Positions 1-8,425 of a DNA stretch of 64,000 nt are shown here, piece by piece. Both the position numbers and the translations under genes were made by a program. Source of the DNA: Dolomitihabitans soli (GTDB lineage: Bacteria > Actinomycetota > Actinomycetes > Streptosporangiales > Streptosporangiaceae); contig NZ_JAKNTW010000006.1 of the NCBI RefSeq assembly GCF_022213955.1, forward strand, positions 1 to 64,000, in the 5' to 3' direction. The notes beneath the pieces were generated by a model that was not told the origin of the DNA, did no database searches, and saw only the letters and a program-made list of their open reading frames with translations. The stretch's first letter is position 1; each line of letters begins with the position of its first letter.

Positions 1-954
1 GACCTTCTGCGACAGACGCTCGAACTTGGCGTTGTTGTCGAGTCCAGTCGGGGCCGCGTTGTACACGGACTCGGTGACCTCGGCGCTCGTCAGCTTGATG
101 CCGTTGAAGCCATCAGCCGAGAGGTACTTGTCCAGGTTCTGCTGGGCGTCGGCCGGCTTGGCGACCGTCTCGACCTTCGGGTCCGCGGACTTGCGCTGGT
201 ACGGGCCGTTCTCGCCGTACTTCTTGACGCCCTCCTCGTACTCCTCCTTGGAGATCTCCTTGTCCTTGGTGTACTTCTCGCCCTTCCAGGCTTCGTACTC
301 GGACTTGAGGACCTGCTTGGTGGAGTCGAGGGAGAAGCCGTTGTACACGGTCACGAACGCGTAGTCGCGGTCGAAGTCCTCGAAGTTGCTGAAGTCGTAG
401 TGGGTGTAAGCAGTCTTACCCACGTAGACGCCGCGAGGAGCCTTGCCCTCGTGGTAGCCCGGGACGAACACCCAGTTCTGCATGACGTCACCGTTGGTGG
501 CGGTGTCGTAGACGCAGTGGCCGGCAGTCGCGACCAGGTTCTTGTACTTGGCGTCGATCGAGGTTCCGGTGCAGAACCCGAGGTCGCCCTTGCTGGTCTG
601 GAAGAACACCTTGCCAACCTGCAGCGGCAGGTTGATGTTCTTGACCACGCCGGGGGTGACCTTCTTGGCGCCGGTGGGGAGAACCAGGCCGGGCTTGCCG
701 TCGGGGCTGTAACCGCCGCCGGACTCCAGCTTCGCGCCGACGGCGCTGACCGCGGTCTCGTAGCTCTTGGCAGCCTTGAGGGCCTTGCCGTTGGAGTCGA
801 GCCAGAAGCTGGCGACCTTGGCGGCCGCAGCCGGTGCGGTGGCCAACGCGTCGCTGGCCAGCTTGGGGGCCGCCTGAGCGGTACCGGCCAGTCCAGCAGC
901 CAGCAGGCCGGTGGCGATGATCGCGCCACTGGCGGGGAGGAGGATGCGCTTCAA
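1..954 (-). CDS. Trypsin-like secreted serine peptidase, copy 1 (3' end beyond window)
   Basis: This is the N-terminal 318 codons of a secreted serine peptidase; the part holding the catalytic Ser lies outside the window. The start is TTG at 954 (TTGAAGCGC), with AAGGAG 6 nt upstream. A signal peptide ends near AQAAP. The catalytic His motif TAGHCVYD and Asp motif DRDYAF are visible, followed by the start of the inserted domain also found in the next gene. From window position 1 to about 710 it is nearly identical to bases 2532-3240 of copy 2; the mature N-terminus (residues about 30-75) differs. Recent duplication or gene conversion is inferred. Because the Ser region is missing, activity cannot be judged. 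Confidence 0.85.
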   Translation of the reverse strand, partial: MKRILLPASGAIIATGLLAAGLAGTAQAAPKLASDALATAPAAAAKVASFWLDSNGKALKAAKSYETAVSAVGAKLESGGGYSPDGKPGLVLPTGAKKVTPGVVKNINLPLQVGKVFFQTSKGDLGFCTGTSIDAKYKNLVATAGHCVYDTATNGDVMQNWVFVPGYHEGKAPRGVYVGKTAYTHYDFSNFEDFDRDYAFVTVYNGFSLDSTKQVLKSEYEAWKGEKYTKDKEISKEEYEEGVKKYGENGPYQRKSADPKVETVAKPADAQQNLDKYLSADGFNGIKLTSAEVTESVYNAAPTGLDNNAKFERLSQKV

Positions 955-975
955 GGTGACTCCTTGCGCCGTCGT

Positions 976-993
976 GAGACGCACTTGCGTCTC
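976..993. promoter_or_regulatory. Leader inverted repeat, peptidase copy 1
   Basis: GAGACGCA and TGCGTCTC form 8-bp perfect arms around CT, just upstream of the RBS. The same element is at 3507-3524 in front of copy 2. It may be an operator or an mRNA hairpin in the 5' leader. Confidence 0.5.
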
Positions 994-1209
994 ATGCGTC
1001 AGTAAAGGGATAGCCAGGACAATACATGGTTGATCATGGAGATTTGGTGGAAAGGGTCAGCACTTGTTGGCGTGCGACCCGTTAAGGGGTTTTCGCCCGC
1101 ACGGAGTGGGCAGGGGCCCAGCCCTCCTGTGGGGGCTGTTTCCGCAGATCAACATAAGAATGGTGTAAGTGGTGTCAATGTGAACCAAGGGGTGGAGCCG
1201 GCAGGCTTG

Positions 1210-1225
1210 TGTGACGCAAATCACA
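1210..1225. promoter_or_regulatory. CRP-type box TGTGA-N6-TCACA
   Basis: TGTGA CGCAAA TCACA is a perfect match to the CRP-family consensus used in many actinobacteria. It lies 256 bp upstream of peptidase copy 1, the only gene it could serve upstream-wise. An equivalent box sits upstream of copy 2. Confidence 0.55.
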
Positions 1226-1509
1226 CTTTGAAGTGGCACCGATTCGGCGCTCATCGCGTCTAACGCGACCACCTCACCGGCGGGCCCCACCTCGGGAGTC
1301 CGGACAAACAGGATTGAACCGGTCATGACTTGTGAGTCGCGGAACGCCTCCAGGCGCGAGCGGGTAGGCGTTCCGGGGTCTGCGGGTGACGCGCGCGCTC
1401 CGCAAAAGAGGCAAGCGGGGTTCTGCCGGAGCCGGGGCCCGCAAGGTGTTCAGAGCGGCTCATGCGCCCCGTGTTGGGGCGTAACCGGGGGCTGACCGGA
1501 GCCCAGCGA

Positions 1510-1835
1510 GTGGACCTACGGCGATGCGTGTGCCCCGCGAAGTGGCACAGGGCCCGACGGAAGCCGAGCCCTGCGATCGGACCCACGGCGATGCGTGTGC
1601 CCGCGAAGTGGCACAGGGCCCGGCTGTGACCGGAGCGGCGGGCTCGCTCGTGCACCCGGTGAGCGGCGAGTGCTTCGACATCCCGGAGGCGGACGCGGAA
1701 CCCTTATGGCAATGCGTGCGCCACCCCTGAACGGGTGCAGGGCCCGGCGGAAGCCGAGCCCTGCGATCAGGCTCACGGCGATGCGTGTGCCCCCTGAAAC
1801 AGGCGCAGGGCCCGGCCGAAGCCGAGCCCTGCGAT
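1510..1835. repeat. Array of degenerate repeat units with terminator-like hairpins
   Basis: A unit made of GATGCGTGTGCC, a small stem, then CAGGGCCCGG...CCGAGCCCTG recurs about four times, in degenerate form, downstream of peptidase copy 2. Clear hairpins are at 1548-1573, 1738-1763 and 1805-1832. The copy near 1611 has lost its partner arm. The copy nearest the gene (1805-1832, 12-bp stem with one non-Watson-Crick position, loop CGAA) is the likely terminator. Confidence 0.6.
1805..1832 (-). terminator. Terminator hairpin of peptidase copy 2
   Basis: GCAGGGCCCGGC and GCCGAGCCCTGC pair around a CGAA loop, 60 bp past the stop codon. The stem resembles those behind copies 4 and 5. Confidence 0.6.
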
Positions 1836-1892
1836 GGAACTGGTGTGAGTTCGAGGGTTGGACCCTCTCGCTCGAACGACGATCCTCGGGAT

Positions 1893-3485
1893 CTAGCGGA
1901 GGACGATGCCGTCCTTGGACACGATCGAACCGGACCACTTGTTCGCGGCGGAGTTGTAGACCGTGGCGGTCTCGCCGTCGAAGTAGGCGGTCGAGATCGC
2001 GTCAACGCGACCGTTCTGGTCCTGGTCGCCGAAGAGGCTGGTGACACCGTTGACGAAGCCGATGCGCTTGGCGTTGCTGTACTTGATGAGCCACGCCCCA
2101 CCGTCAGACCCAGCGGTCATGGCGCACTTGATCGCGATGTGCTCCTCGACCTTGTACGCGGCGGCGGTGTAGATCTTGCCGCTGGGCTTCTTGTTGTAGC
2201 AGTACTTCATGGTGACACCGGTGAACGGCTTGTTGCCGTCCGCGTGGGGCGCCGCCGGGAAGCCGAACACGAAGACCGGCTGGCCGCTCTTCTGGTTCCA
2301 CGCGAAGCCCTGGCCGCCGACCTGGGAGCCCAGGGAACCGCGGTCGACTGCCGAGACGATGAAGTAGTACTGGACGAAGTAGATCTCCTTGACGGAGGTC
2401 TTGACCCACTTCTTCACGAAGAACTGCTGCTTGAACCAAGCGGTCCCAGCGGCGTTCGTGGTCAGCGAGCCCAGGAACTTGCCGTCGCCCTTGGCAGTCT
2501 GGAGAGCCTTGTACTCGTCCTGGCTGATCGCGACCTTCTGCGACAGACGCTCGAACTTGGCGTTGTTGTCGAGTCCAGTCGGGGCCGCGTTGTACACGGA
2601 CTCGGTGACCTCGGCGCTCGTCAGCTTGATGCCGTTGAAGCCATCAGCCGAGAGGTACTTGTCCAGGTTCTGCTGGGCGTCGGCCGGCTTGGCGACCGTC
2701 TCGACCTTCGGGTCCGCGGACTTGCGCTGGTACGGGCCGTTCTCGCCGTACTTCTTGACGCCCTCCTCGTACTCTTCCTTGGAGATCTCCTTGTCCTTGG
2801 TGTACTTCTCGCCCTTCCAGGCTTCGTACTCGGACTTGAGGACCTGCTTGGAGGAGTCGAGGGAGAAGCCGTTGTACACGGTCACGAACGCGTAGTCGCG
2901 GTCGAAGTCCTCGAAGTTGTCGAAGTCGTAGTGGGTGTAAGCGGTCTTACCCACGTAGACGCCGCGAGGAGCCTTGCCCTCGTGGTAGCCCGGGACGAAC
3001 ACCCAGTTCCGCATGACATCGCCGTTGCTCGCCACGTCGTAGACGCAGTGGCCGGCGGTCGCGACCAGGTTCTTGTACTTGGCGTCGATCGAGGTGCCGG
3101 TGCAGAACCCGAGGTCGCCCTTGCTGGTCTGGAAGAACACCTTGCCGACGGTCAGCGGCAGGTTGATGTTCTTGACCACGCCGGGGGTGACCTTCTTGGC
3201 GCCGGTGGGGAGAACCAGGCCGGGCTTGCCGTCGGGGCTATAACCGCCGCCGGACACCAGCTTGGTCTTGGTGACGTTGGAGTCCCACTGGTACTCCTTG
3301 GCCTTCTTCATGGCCGCGCCGTTGGCCGCGTACCAGAAGTTCGCCACCGAGGCGGCGTCGGCGGGCTTGGCCGCCAGCGGGTCGGTCGCCTGGGTCGGCG
3401 CTGCCTGGGCGGCACCGGCCAGACCGGCGGCCAGCAGGCCGGTGGCGATGATCGCGCCAGTGGCGGGGAGGAGGATGCGCTTCAA
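1893..3485 (-). CDS. Trypsin-like secreted serine peptidase homologue, copy 2, with catalytic Ser replaced by Asp
   Basis: 530 residues from a TTG start at 3485 (AAGGAG 6 nt upstream). The order is: signal peptide 1-29, propeptide-like segment, His motif TAGHC (H146), Asp motif DRDYAF (D197), an inserted domain of about 170 residues (about 205-380), then the substrate-pocket half. Where paralogues read GSSGGP, this protein reads GSDGGA, so the nucleophile position is D461 (codon 2103-2105). Family knowledge says the second Ser of GxSGG is essential, so this copy should lack normal serine peptidase activity. It may be a decoy, inhibitor or binding protein; that role is inferred. It is nearly identical to copy 1 over the overlapping part. 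Confidence 0.9.
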   Translation of the reverse strand: MKRILLPATGAIIATGLLAAGLAGAAQAAPTQATDPLAAKPADAASVANFWYAANGAAMKKAKEYQWDSNVTKTKLVSGGGYSPDGKPGLVLPTGAKKVTPGVVKNINLPLTVGKVFFQTSKGDLGFCTGTSIDAKYKNLVATAGHCVYDVASNGDVMRNWVFVPGYHEGKAPRGVYVGKTAYTHYDFDNFEDFDRDYAFVTVYNGFSLDSSKQVLKSEYEAWKGEKYTKDKEISKEEYEEGVKKYGENGPYQRKSADPKVETVAKPADAQQNLDKYLSADGFNGIKLTSAEVTESVYNAAPTGLDNNAKFERLSQKVAISQDEYKALQTAKGDGKFLGSLTTNAAGTAWFKQQFFVKKWVKTSVKEIYFVQYYFIVSAVDRGSLGSQVGGQGFAWNQKSGQPVFVFGFPAAPHADGNKPFTGVTMKYCYNKKPSGKIYTAAAYKVEEHIAIKCAMTAGSDGGAWLIKYSNAKRIGFVNGVTSLFGDQDQNGRVDAISTAYFDGETATVYNSAANKWSGSIVSKDGIVLR

Positions 3486-3506
3486 GGTGACTCCTTGCGC
3501 TGTCGT

Positions 3507-3524
3507 GAGACGCACTTGCGTCTC
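3507..3524. promoter_or_regulatory. Leader inverted repeat, peptidase copy 2
   Basis: Same GAGACGCA-CT-TGCGTCTC element as at 976-993, with 21 bp between it and the TTG start. Confidence 0.5.
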
Positions 3525-3760
3525 ATGCGTCAGTAAAGGGACAGCCAGGAACATACAGCGCCGATCTTGAGTGCAGATAGCTGCTTTGATACGAAAAACG
3601 GGGCCTGAGAGTGCGTGACCTTTTCGTGATATTTGGGCGCTGAGTGTGAGTGGGGCCTGGACTCCTCGAGTGGCAACTGTTTCCGCAGGCCACTGTGAGG
3701 ATGGTGTCAGTGGGGCCAATGTGGCCCGACGGCTATGATCGCGCAGAGTGACCATTCTGG

Positions 3761-3776
3761 TGTGACTCAGATCACA
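3761..3776. promoter_or_regulatory. CRP-type box TGTGA-N6-TCACA
   Basis: TGTGA CTCAGA TCACA, perfect half sites, 276 bp upstream of peptidase copy 2. The six spacer bases differ from those of the box at 1210, while both half sites are intact, which is what a conserved protein-binding site would show. The rest of 3486-3895 holds the leader and no gene. Confidence 0.55.
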
Positions 3777-3831
3777 TCAAGCAGATGGCACCGATTCGGT
3801 GCCCAGCACGTCTAAGCCGACCCAAACGGCG

Positions 3832-3857
3832 GGGCCCCGGCGAATCCGCCGGGGCCC
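3832..3857 (-). terminator. Terminator hairpin of peptidase copy 3
   Basis: An 11-bp perfect GC-rich stem (GGGCCCCGGCG / CGCCGGGGCCC) with a 4-nt loop, 38 bp past the stop codon of the gene ending at 3896. No U-tract is obvious. Confidence 0.6.
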
Positions 3858-3895
3858 GCGTCACACGCAAGTGGGGACAAACACCATCTAACCGG

Positions 3896-5035
3896 TCACG
3901 CCGCCTTCAGGCTCTGGGCGTAGTTGTAGATGATCTGGGTGGACGCGTTGAAGTACGGCGAGGAGATCTCGTCGTTCTTCCCGTCGGCCTTCCGGTTCCA
4001 GCTGAGGCTGTTGATCCCATTGAGCAGGCCGGTGCCGGTGGCGGGGTTGTAGACGATCAGCCACGGACCGCCGCTGGCGCCGGCGGTGAACGTGCAGCCC
4101 TTGATGGCGATGCCGCGGTCGAGGAGGTAGGTGGGCGATCCCACCTTCCGGGTCTGGCCCGCGCACGACTTCAGCGAGTGACCGTTGTAGGGGCGGCTGC
4201 CGTCAGGCTGGGGTCCCGCCGGATAGCCGAAGGCGGTGGCCGCCACCGAAGCCCCCCGGCCGGCCGTGATGCCCTGGCCACCCACCTGGTCCTGGAGCAG
4301 GCCGACATCCACCTTGCGGTAGGTGCTCTGCCCCTTCGCGTCCTTGGTCGCCTCCCACTTGAACCCGCGGTGCACCGTGATGAAGGCGTAGTCGTAGTCG
4401 TAGTCGCCCTTGGCGTAATCGGTGTGCATGGTCAGCGTGTGGCCGACGTAGATGCCCTCGGGCTGCGACCCCTCGCGATAGGCCGGGACGAACACCCAGT
4501 AGTCGACGGCCTTGTTCTGGCGCAGGTCGAAGGCGCAGTGCCCGGCCGTCGCGACCAGGCTGCGGCTCTGCGCCCGCACGGCCGTGGCCGAGCACCAGTA
4601 CTCCTTCTGCCCGGTTCGGAAGTACACCTTCCCGACGGTGGCGGGGCTGGTGGAGGTCGCCGGCTTCTTGGTGGGCAGCGCCGGTTGAACGGTCCAGAGG
4701 GCGGCGGAGAGGGGGTTCGTCACCGCGGTCACCGCGGTCGCGGCGGTGTTCCCGGCCGATCGGGCGGCGGCTGCCGAGGAGGCGGCTTCGGCCTTCGGGT
4801 CGGCGGTCTTCGGAGTGGAGTCGTCGGCCTTCTTCAGGCGGTCGGGCTTCCAGAACTCCTCGACCGCGGTCACGTGGGCCTTGCTCTGCGCGAGAGGAAA
4901 GGACAGGACCGCGGATGGGACGCGAGCGGAGGGAGCCAGGGCGTACGCGGCTCCCGCGGATGCGGGCACGACGATCGCACCCACGACCAAGAGGCCGGCG
5001 AGTGCAGCCGTGAGCCGCCTTGCGCGGGGAGACAT
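3896..5035 (-). CDS. Trypsin-like secreted serine peptidase, copy 3 (diverged)
   Basis: 379 residues from ATG at 5035, with an AAAGG-type RBS. It has an N-terminal signal peptide (RRLTAALAGLLVVGAIV), an Ala-rich pro-region about 60-130, H166 in TAGHC, D215 in DYDYAF and S321 in GASGGPW, so the triad looks complete. It lacks the large insertion of copies 1, 2 and 4. It is the most diverged member of the cluster: different pro-region, ATG instead of TTG start, own terminator. It probably acts outside the cell as an endopeptidase; cleavage specificity cannot be read from the sequence. Confidence 0.88.
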   Translation of the reverse strand: MSPRARRLTAALAGLLVVGAIVVPASAGAAYALAPSARVPSAVLSFPLAQSKAHVTAVEEFWKPDRLKKADDSTPKTADPKAEAASSAAAARSAGNTAATAVTAVTNPLSAALWTVQPALPTKKPATSTSPATVGKVYFRTGQKEYWCSATAVRAQSRSLVATAGHCAFDLRQNKAVDYWVFVPAYREGSQPEGIYVGHTLTMHTDYAKGDYDYDYAFITVHRGFKWEATKDAKGQSTYRKVDVGLLQDQVGGQGITAGRGASVAATAFGYPAGPQPDGSRPYNGHSLKSCAGQTRKVGSPTYLLDRGIAIKGCTFTAGASGGPWLIVYNPATGTGLLNGINSLSWNRKADGKNDEISSPYFNASTQIIYNYAQSLKAA

Positions 5036-5239
5036 GTGGACCTGGCCTTTCCGCTGTCGTGGGGGGAACGAAAGCTGTGTTCGAGCGATTTTCCCAGATC
5101 AATTAGCTTTTCGGTATCGCGCTTGGTCGATCTGGCTCTGGTCCGTTACCTGATCAAGCGTGCCTTCGCTGGTATAAGGACTACGTCAACGGGGTTTCCG
5201 TCGTACGAGCACGTCGTGAAATCCGTTGGCAAAGAGAAC

Positions 5240-5269
5240 GAAGGGGCCCGGTCGGAACCGAGCCCCTTC
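5240..5269 (-). terminator. Terminator hairpin of peptidase copy 4
   Basis: GAAGGGGCCCGGT and ACCGAGCCCCTTC pair (one G-U) around CGGA, 20 bp past the stop of the gene ending at 5289. The stem and loop resemble those at 7316-7347 and 1805-1832. Confidence 0.7.
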
Positions 5270-5288
5270 GCGTTCAACCGATCAGTCC

Positions 5289-6854
5289 TCAGCCACCGAA
5301 CTTGCCGGTCCAGAGGTTGGCGGCGTACTTGTAGATGCCCGCGGTCTCACCGTCGAAGTACGGCGAGGAGACGCGGTCGTAACGCTTGTTACCGTCGGTG
5401 TCGAGAGCCAGGCTCACCACGCCGTTCAGGTAGCCGGTGCGCTTGCTGCTCTTGTACTGCAGCAGGAACGGGCCGCCGCTGGAGCCGGGGGTGAAGGCGC
5501 ACTTGATGGCGACCTGCTCCTCGACCTTGTACTTCGGCACGGCCGGACCCGCGTAGGTCTTGTTGTAGCACCACTTCATGGTCTCGCCGCTGTACGGCTT
5601 GTTGCCGTCGGGGTGCGCCGCGGTCGGGTAGCCGAACGCGAAGACCTTCTTGCCGAGCTTCTGGTTCCAGGCGAAGCCCTGACCGCCGACGTTGTCGCCC
5701 AGGCGGCCGGCGCTGGCGAAGGTCTTGATGAAGTAGCGAGACTGGTAGTACTCCTCCTTCACCGTGGTCTTGACCCACTTCTTGATGAAGAAGTTGGTCT
5801 TGTACCAGGCGGTCTCGTTGCCGTTGGTGTCCTTGTCGGCCTCGAGCTTGCCGAGGAACTTGCCGTCACCCTTGTCCTTGAGGAGCTGCTGGTACTCCTG
5901 CTGGGTGATCGGCTGCTTCTTCGACTTGCGCTCGAACTTGGCGTTGTTGTCCAGGCCACTGGGGGCGGCCTTGTAGACCGCCTCGGTGACCTCTTCGGCC
6001 GCCAGCTTGATGCCGTTGCGGCCTTCCTTGATGTACTCCTCAAGGTGCTGCTGGGCGTCGGCCGGCTTGGCGACGGTCTCGACCTTGGGGTCGGTCAGCT
6101 TCTTCCAGAACGGGCCGTTGAGGCCGTACTTGTCGATGCCCTTGGCGTACTCGTCGGCCGTGATCTTACGGTCGACGGTGTACTTGAAGCCCTTGTGCTT
6201 GTCGTACTCGGACTTGACGACTTCCTTCTCGCCGGTCTGCTTGATGCCGTCGTAGACGTTGACGAAGGCGTAGTCCCTGTCGTAGTCCTCGTAGACGTCG
6301 AAGTCGTAGTGCGTGTGCATCTTGGCGCCGACGTAGATGCCCCGGGCAGCCTTGCCCTGGTGGTAACCGGGGATGAACACGAAGTTCTGGACCGGCTTGT
6401 TCTTGTCGGTGTCGTAGACGCAGTGGCCCGCGGTGGCGACGAGGTTCTTGTACTTGGACTCGACGACGGAGCCGGAGCAGTAGTACGGCTTGCCGTCCAC
6501 CTCGAAGAAGACCCGGCCGACCGTGAGGGGCAGGTTGACGTTCTTCGACTTGCCGGCGCTGCCCTTGCCCTGGCCGGTGGGGGGAACGAGGCCCGCCTTG
6601 CCGTCGGCCGAGGCCTTCTTGGAGGTCGAGAGCTTGCCGGAAACGCCGGCGTCCTCGGTGTAGTGCTTCGCCGCCTTGAGGCGGGTCGCCGTCCAGTTGC
6701 CGGCGATGGACTTCGCGTCGCCCGATGTGGACATCGTGTGGGTCTTGCGGTCAGGTGCCGCCTCAGCAGAGGTGGCGAGCGACGCGCCCACCACGGTCGA
6801 GGCGATGAGAGCGCCTCCCAGCGGGAGGACCAGGCGCTTGGCTCGGGTGTTCAA
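5289..6854 (-). CDS. Trypsin-like secreted serine peptidase, copy 4 (with inserted domain)
   Basis: 521 residues from a TTG start at 6854 with AAGGAG upstream. Signal peptide 1-33 (ends SAEAA). Catalytic residues H144 (TAGHC), D194 (DRDYAF) and S459 (GSSGGP) are all present. Residues about 208-378 form an insertion between Asp and Ser, absent from copies 3 and 5. It carries two related segments, each with an ITxxEY core (near 231-236 and 316-321). Cys pairs C126/C145 and C429/C452 are placed to form the usual disulfides. Upstream DNA is shared with copy 5. Confidence 0.9.
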   Translation of the reverse strand: MNTRAKRLVLPLGGALIASTVVGASLATSAEAAPDRKTHTMSTSGDAKSIAGNWTATRLKAAKHYTEDAGVSGKLSTSKKASADGKAGLVPPTGQGKGSAGKSKNVNLPLTVGRVFFEVDGKPYYCSGSVVESKYKNLVATAGHCVYDTDKNKPVQNFVFIPGYHQGKAARGIYVGAKMHTHYDFDVYEDYDRDYAFVNVYDGIKQTGEKEVVKSEYDKHKGFKYTVDRKITADEYAKGIDKYGLNGPFWKKLTDPKVETVAKPADAQQHLEEYIKEGRNGIKLAAEEVTEAVYKAAPSGLDNNAKFERKSKKQPITQQEYQQLLKDKGDGKFLGKLEADKDTNGNETAWYKTNFFIKKWVKTTVKEEYYQSRYFIKTFASAGRLGDNVGGQGFAWNQKLGKKVFAFGYPTAAHPDGNKPYSGETMKWCYNKTYAGPAVPKYKVEEQVAIKCAFTPGSSGGPFLLQYKSSKRTGYLNGVVSLALDTDGNKRYDRVSSPYFDGETAGIYKYAANLWTGKFGG

Positions 6855-7315
6855 TCTAGCTCCTTCTCGATCGTCGTACGGAGGGGCATCAGGGGGTGCT
6901 GCGCCGCGCTGCCGTACGAGCGTTGGTCACGGCTTGTCTAAGGACGTTCCATGGCCGCGTAAAGAGACAAGAAGAGACCGTAGCCACCTGATCATGGTCT
7001 AAGCAGCCGAAAACCGGACAAATGGCCGGACCGTTACCGTGTTGTTATCAAAGCCATGGAACCGAACTGGGAACGGCTGCGTCTGATATTGCTGCGCTTT
7101 GGGGTGGCGTTCCCCCTGTGACCTGGAGTGATGGGTGAGACTGCGTGGTCGACGCGAGGCGCAGAGTCTCCGTGAAGAAGTTCGCCGACGAGGGAACCGG
7201 ATCGAGCGAGTCGCAGCCCGTTGCCGCATAGTTGCGGGCCGCGATCGGGAGGCGCGCGTCTCAGCCACTACAAGAGGTCTCGGCCAAGGTCATATAACAA
7301 GGTCATATAAGAGGA
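6855..7315. promoter_or_regulatory. Duplicated upstream region of peptidase copy 4
   Basis: No gene is seen. Much of 6855-7145 matches 8426-8705 upstream of copy 5, including a block around 6955-7000 (AAAGAGACAAGAAGAGACCG...) that probably holds the promoter; I cannot assign -10 or -35 boxes safely. A 12-bp direct repeat AAGGTCATATAA lies at about 7286-7297 and 7300-7311. Confidence 0.4.
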
Positions 7316-7347
7316 CGAGAGGGCTCGGTCGGAACCGAGCCCTCTCG
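7316..7347 (-). terminator. Terminator hairpin of peptidase copy 5
   Basis: A perfect 14-bp stem (CGAGAGGGCTCGGT / ACCGAGCCCTCTCG) with CGGA loop, 19 bp past the stop codon at 7367. Confidence 0.75.
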
Positions 7348-7366
7348 CACGTCACCTGATCAACAC

Positions 7367-8425
7367 TCAGCCGGCGAACTTACCGGTCCAGAGGTTGGAG
7401 GCGTACTTGTAGATCCCAGCGGTCTCGCCGTCGAAGTACGGCGAGGAGACGCGGTCATACCTCTGGTTGCCATCGGTGTCGAGAGCCAGGCTCACCACAC
7501 CGTTGAGGTAGCCGACGCGCTTGCTGTTGCTGTACTGCAGCAGAAGCGGGCCGCCGCTGGAGCCGGGGGTGAAGGCGCACTTGATGGCGACTCCTTCCTC
7601 GACCTTGTACTTCGGCACGGCCGGACCCGCGTAGGTCTTGCCGTAGCAGTGCTTCATGGTCTCGCCGGTGTAGGCCTTGTTACCGTCGAGGTGCGGACCG
7701 GTCGGGTAGCCGAACGCGAAGACGTTCTTGCCGAGCTTCTGGTTCCACGCGAAGCCCTGGGCGCCGACGTTGTCGCTCAGGCGACCGGCGTCGACCCAGC
7801 CCTTGTCCGTCTGCTTGATGCCGTTGTAGACGTTGACGAAGGAGTAGTCCCTGTCATAGTCCTCGAAGACATCGAAGTCGTAGTGCGTGTGCATCTTGGC
7901 GCCGACGTAGATCCCCCACGGCGCCTTGGTCTCGTAGTAGCCGGGGATGAAGACGAAGTTGTCTACCGGCTTGTTCTTGTCGGTGTCGTAGACGCAGTGA
8001 CCCGCGGTGGCGACGAGGTTCTTGAACTTGGACTCGATGGCGGAGCCGGAGCAGTAGTACGGCTGGCCGTCCACCTCGAAGAAGACGCGGCCGACCGTGG
8101 TCGGCAGGTTCACGTTCTTCGCCCTGCCCGCGGAGCGGTTGACGTCGGTCGGGGCGACGAGCCCTGACTTGCCATCCGCTGCGGCCTTCTTGGAGGTCTT
8201 GAACTTGCCTGACGCTCCAGCGTCTTCTGTGTAGTGCTTGGCGGCCTTGAGCTTGCTGGCCGTCCAGTTGCCCGCGACGGCTTTCGCACTCTTGGTCGAG
8301 GACAGCGAGTGCGTCTTCCGCTCAGGTGCCGCCTCTGCCGAAGTGGCGAGCGACGCGCCCACCACTGTCGAGGCGATCACGACGCCTCCGAGCGGGAGGA
8401 CCAGGCGCTTGGCTCGGGTGTTCAA
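7367..8425 (-). CDS. Trypsin-like secreted serine peptidase, copy 5 (no insertion)
   Basis: 352 residues from a TTG start at 8425 (AAGGAG upstream); longer in-frame starts lack an RBS and would extend past the signal peptide. Signal peptide 1-33, H143 (AGHC), D193 (DRDYSF) and S290 (GSSGGP) give a complete triad. It is close to copy 4 throughout, except that the 170-residue block between Asp and Ser is absent and the flanks join at IKQTDKGWVDAGRLSDN. Copy 4 and copy 5, with their promoters and terminators, are a segmental duplicate pair. Confidence 0.9.
   Translation of the reverse strand: MNTRAKRLVLPLGGVVIASTVVGASLATSAEAAPERKTHSLSSTKSAKAVAGNWTASKLKAAKHYTEDAGASGKFKTSKKAAADGKSGLVAPTDVNRSAGRAKNVNLPTTVGRVFFEVDGQPYYCSGSAIESKFKNLVATAGHCVYDTDKNKPVDNFVFIPGYYETKAPWGIYVGAKMHTHYDFDVFEDYDRDYSFVNVYNGIKQTDKGWVDAGRLSDNVGAQGFAWNQKLGKNVFAFGYPTGPHLDGNKAYTGETMKHCYGKTYAGPAVPKYKVEEGVAIKCAFTPGSSGGPLLLQYSNSKRVGYLNGVVSLALDTDGNQRYDRVSSPYFDGETAGIYKYASNLWTGKFAG

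Larger units (their letters stand above)
955..1509. promoter_or_regulatory. Upstream region of peptidase copy 1
   Basis: No gene is seen here. The leader holds an inverted repeat (GAGACGCA-CT-TGCGTCTC, 976-993) about 20 bp from the TTG start. Further upstream lies a perfect TGTGA-N6-TCACA box (1210-1225). Blocks of this region (for example 1136-1188 and 1209-1263) reappear upstream of copy 2, so the promoter was duplicated together with the gene. Confidence 0.5.

Noticed and set aside
1785-3536. 583-residue plus-strand reading frame across peptidase copy 2
   Set aside because: It is an antisense frame of a GC-rich gene: composition is Arg/Leu/Gly/Val-rich without domains, and the minus strand has signal peptide, catalytic motifs, RBS and terminator.
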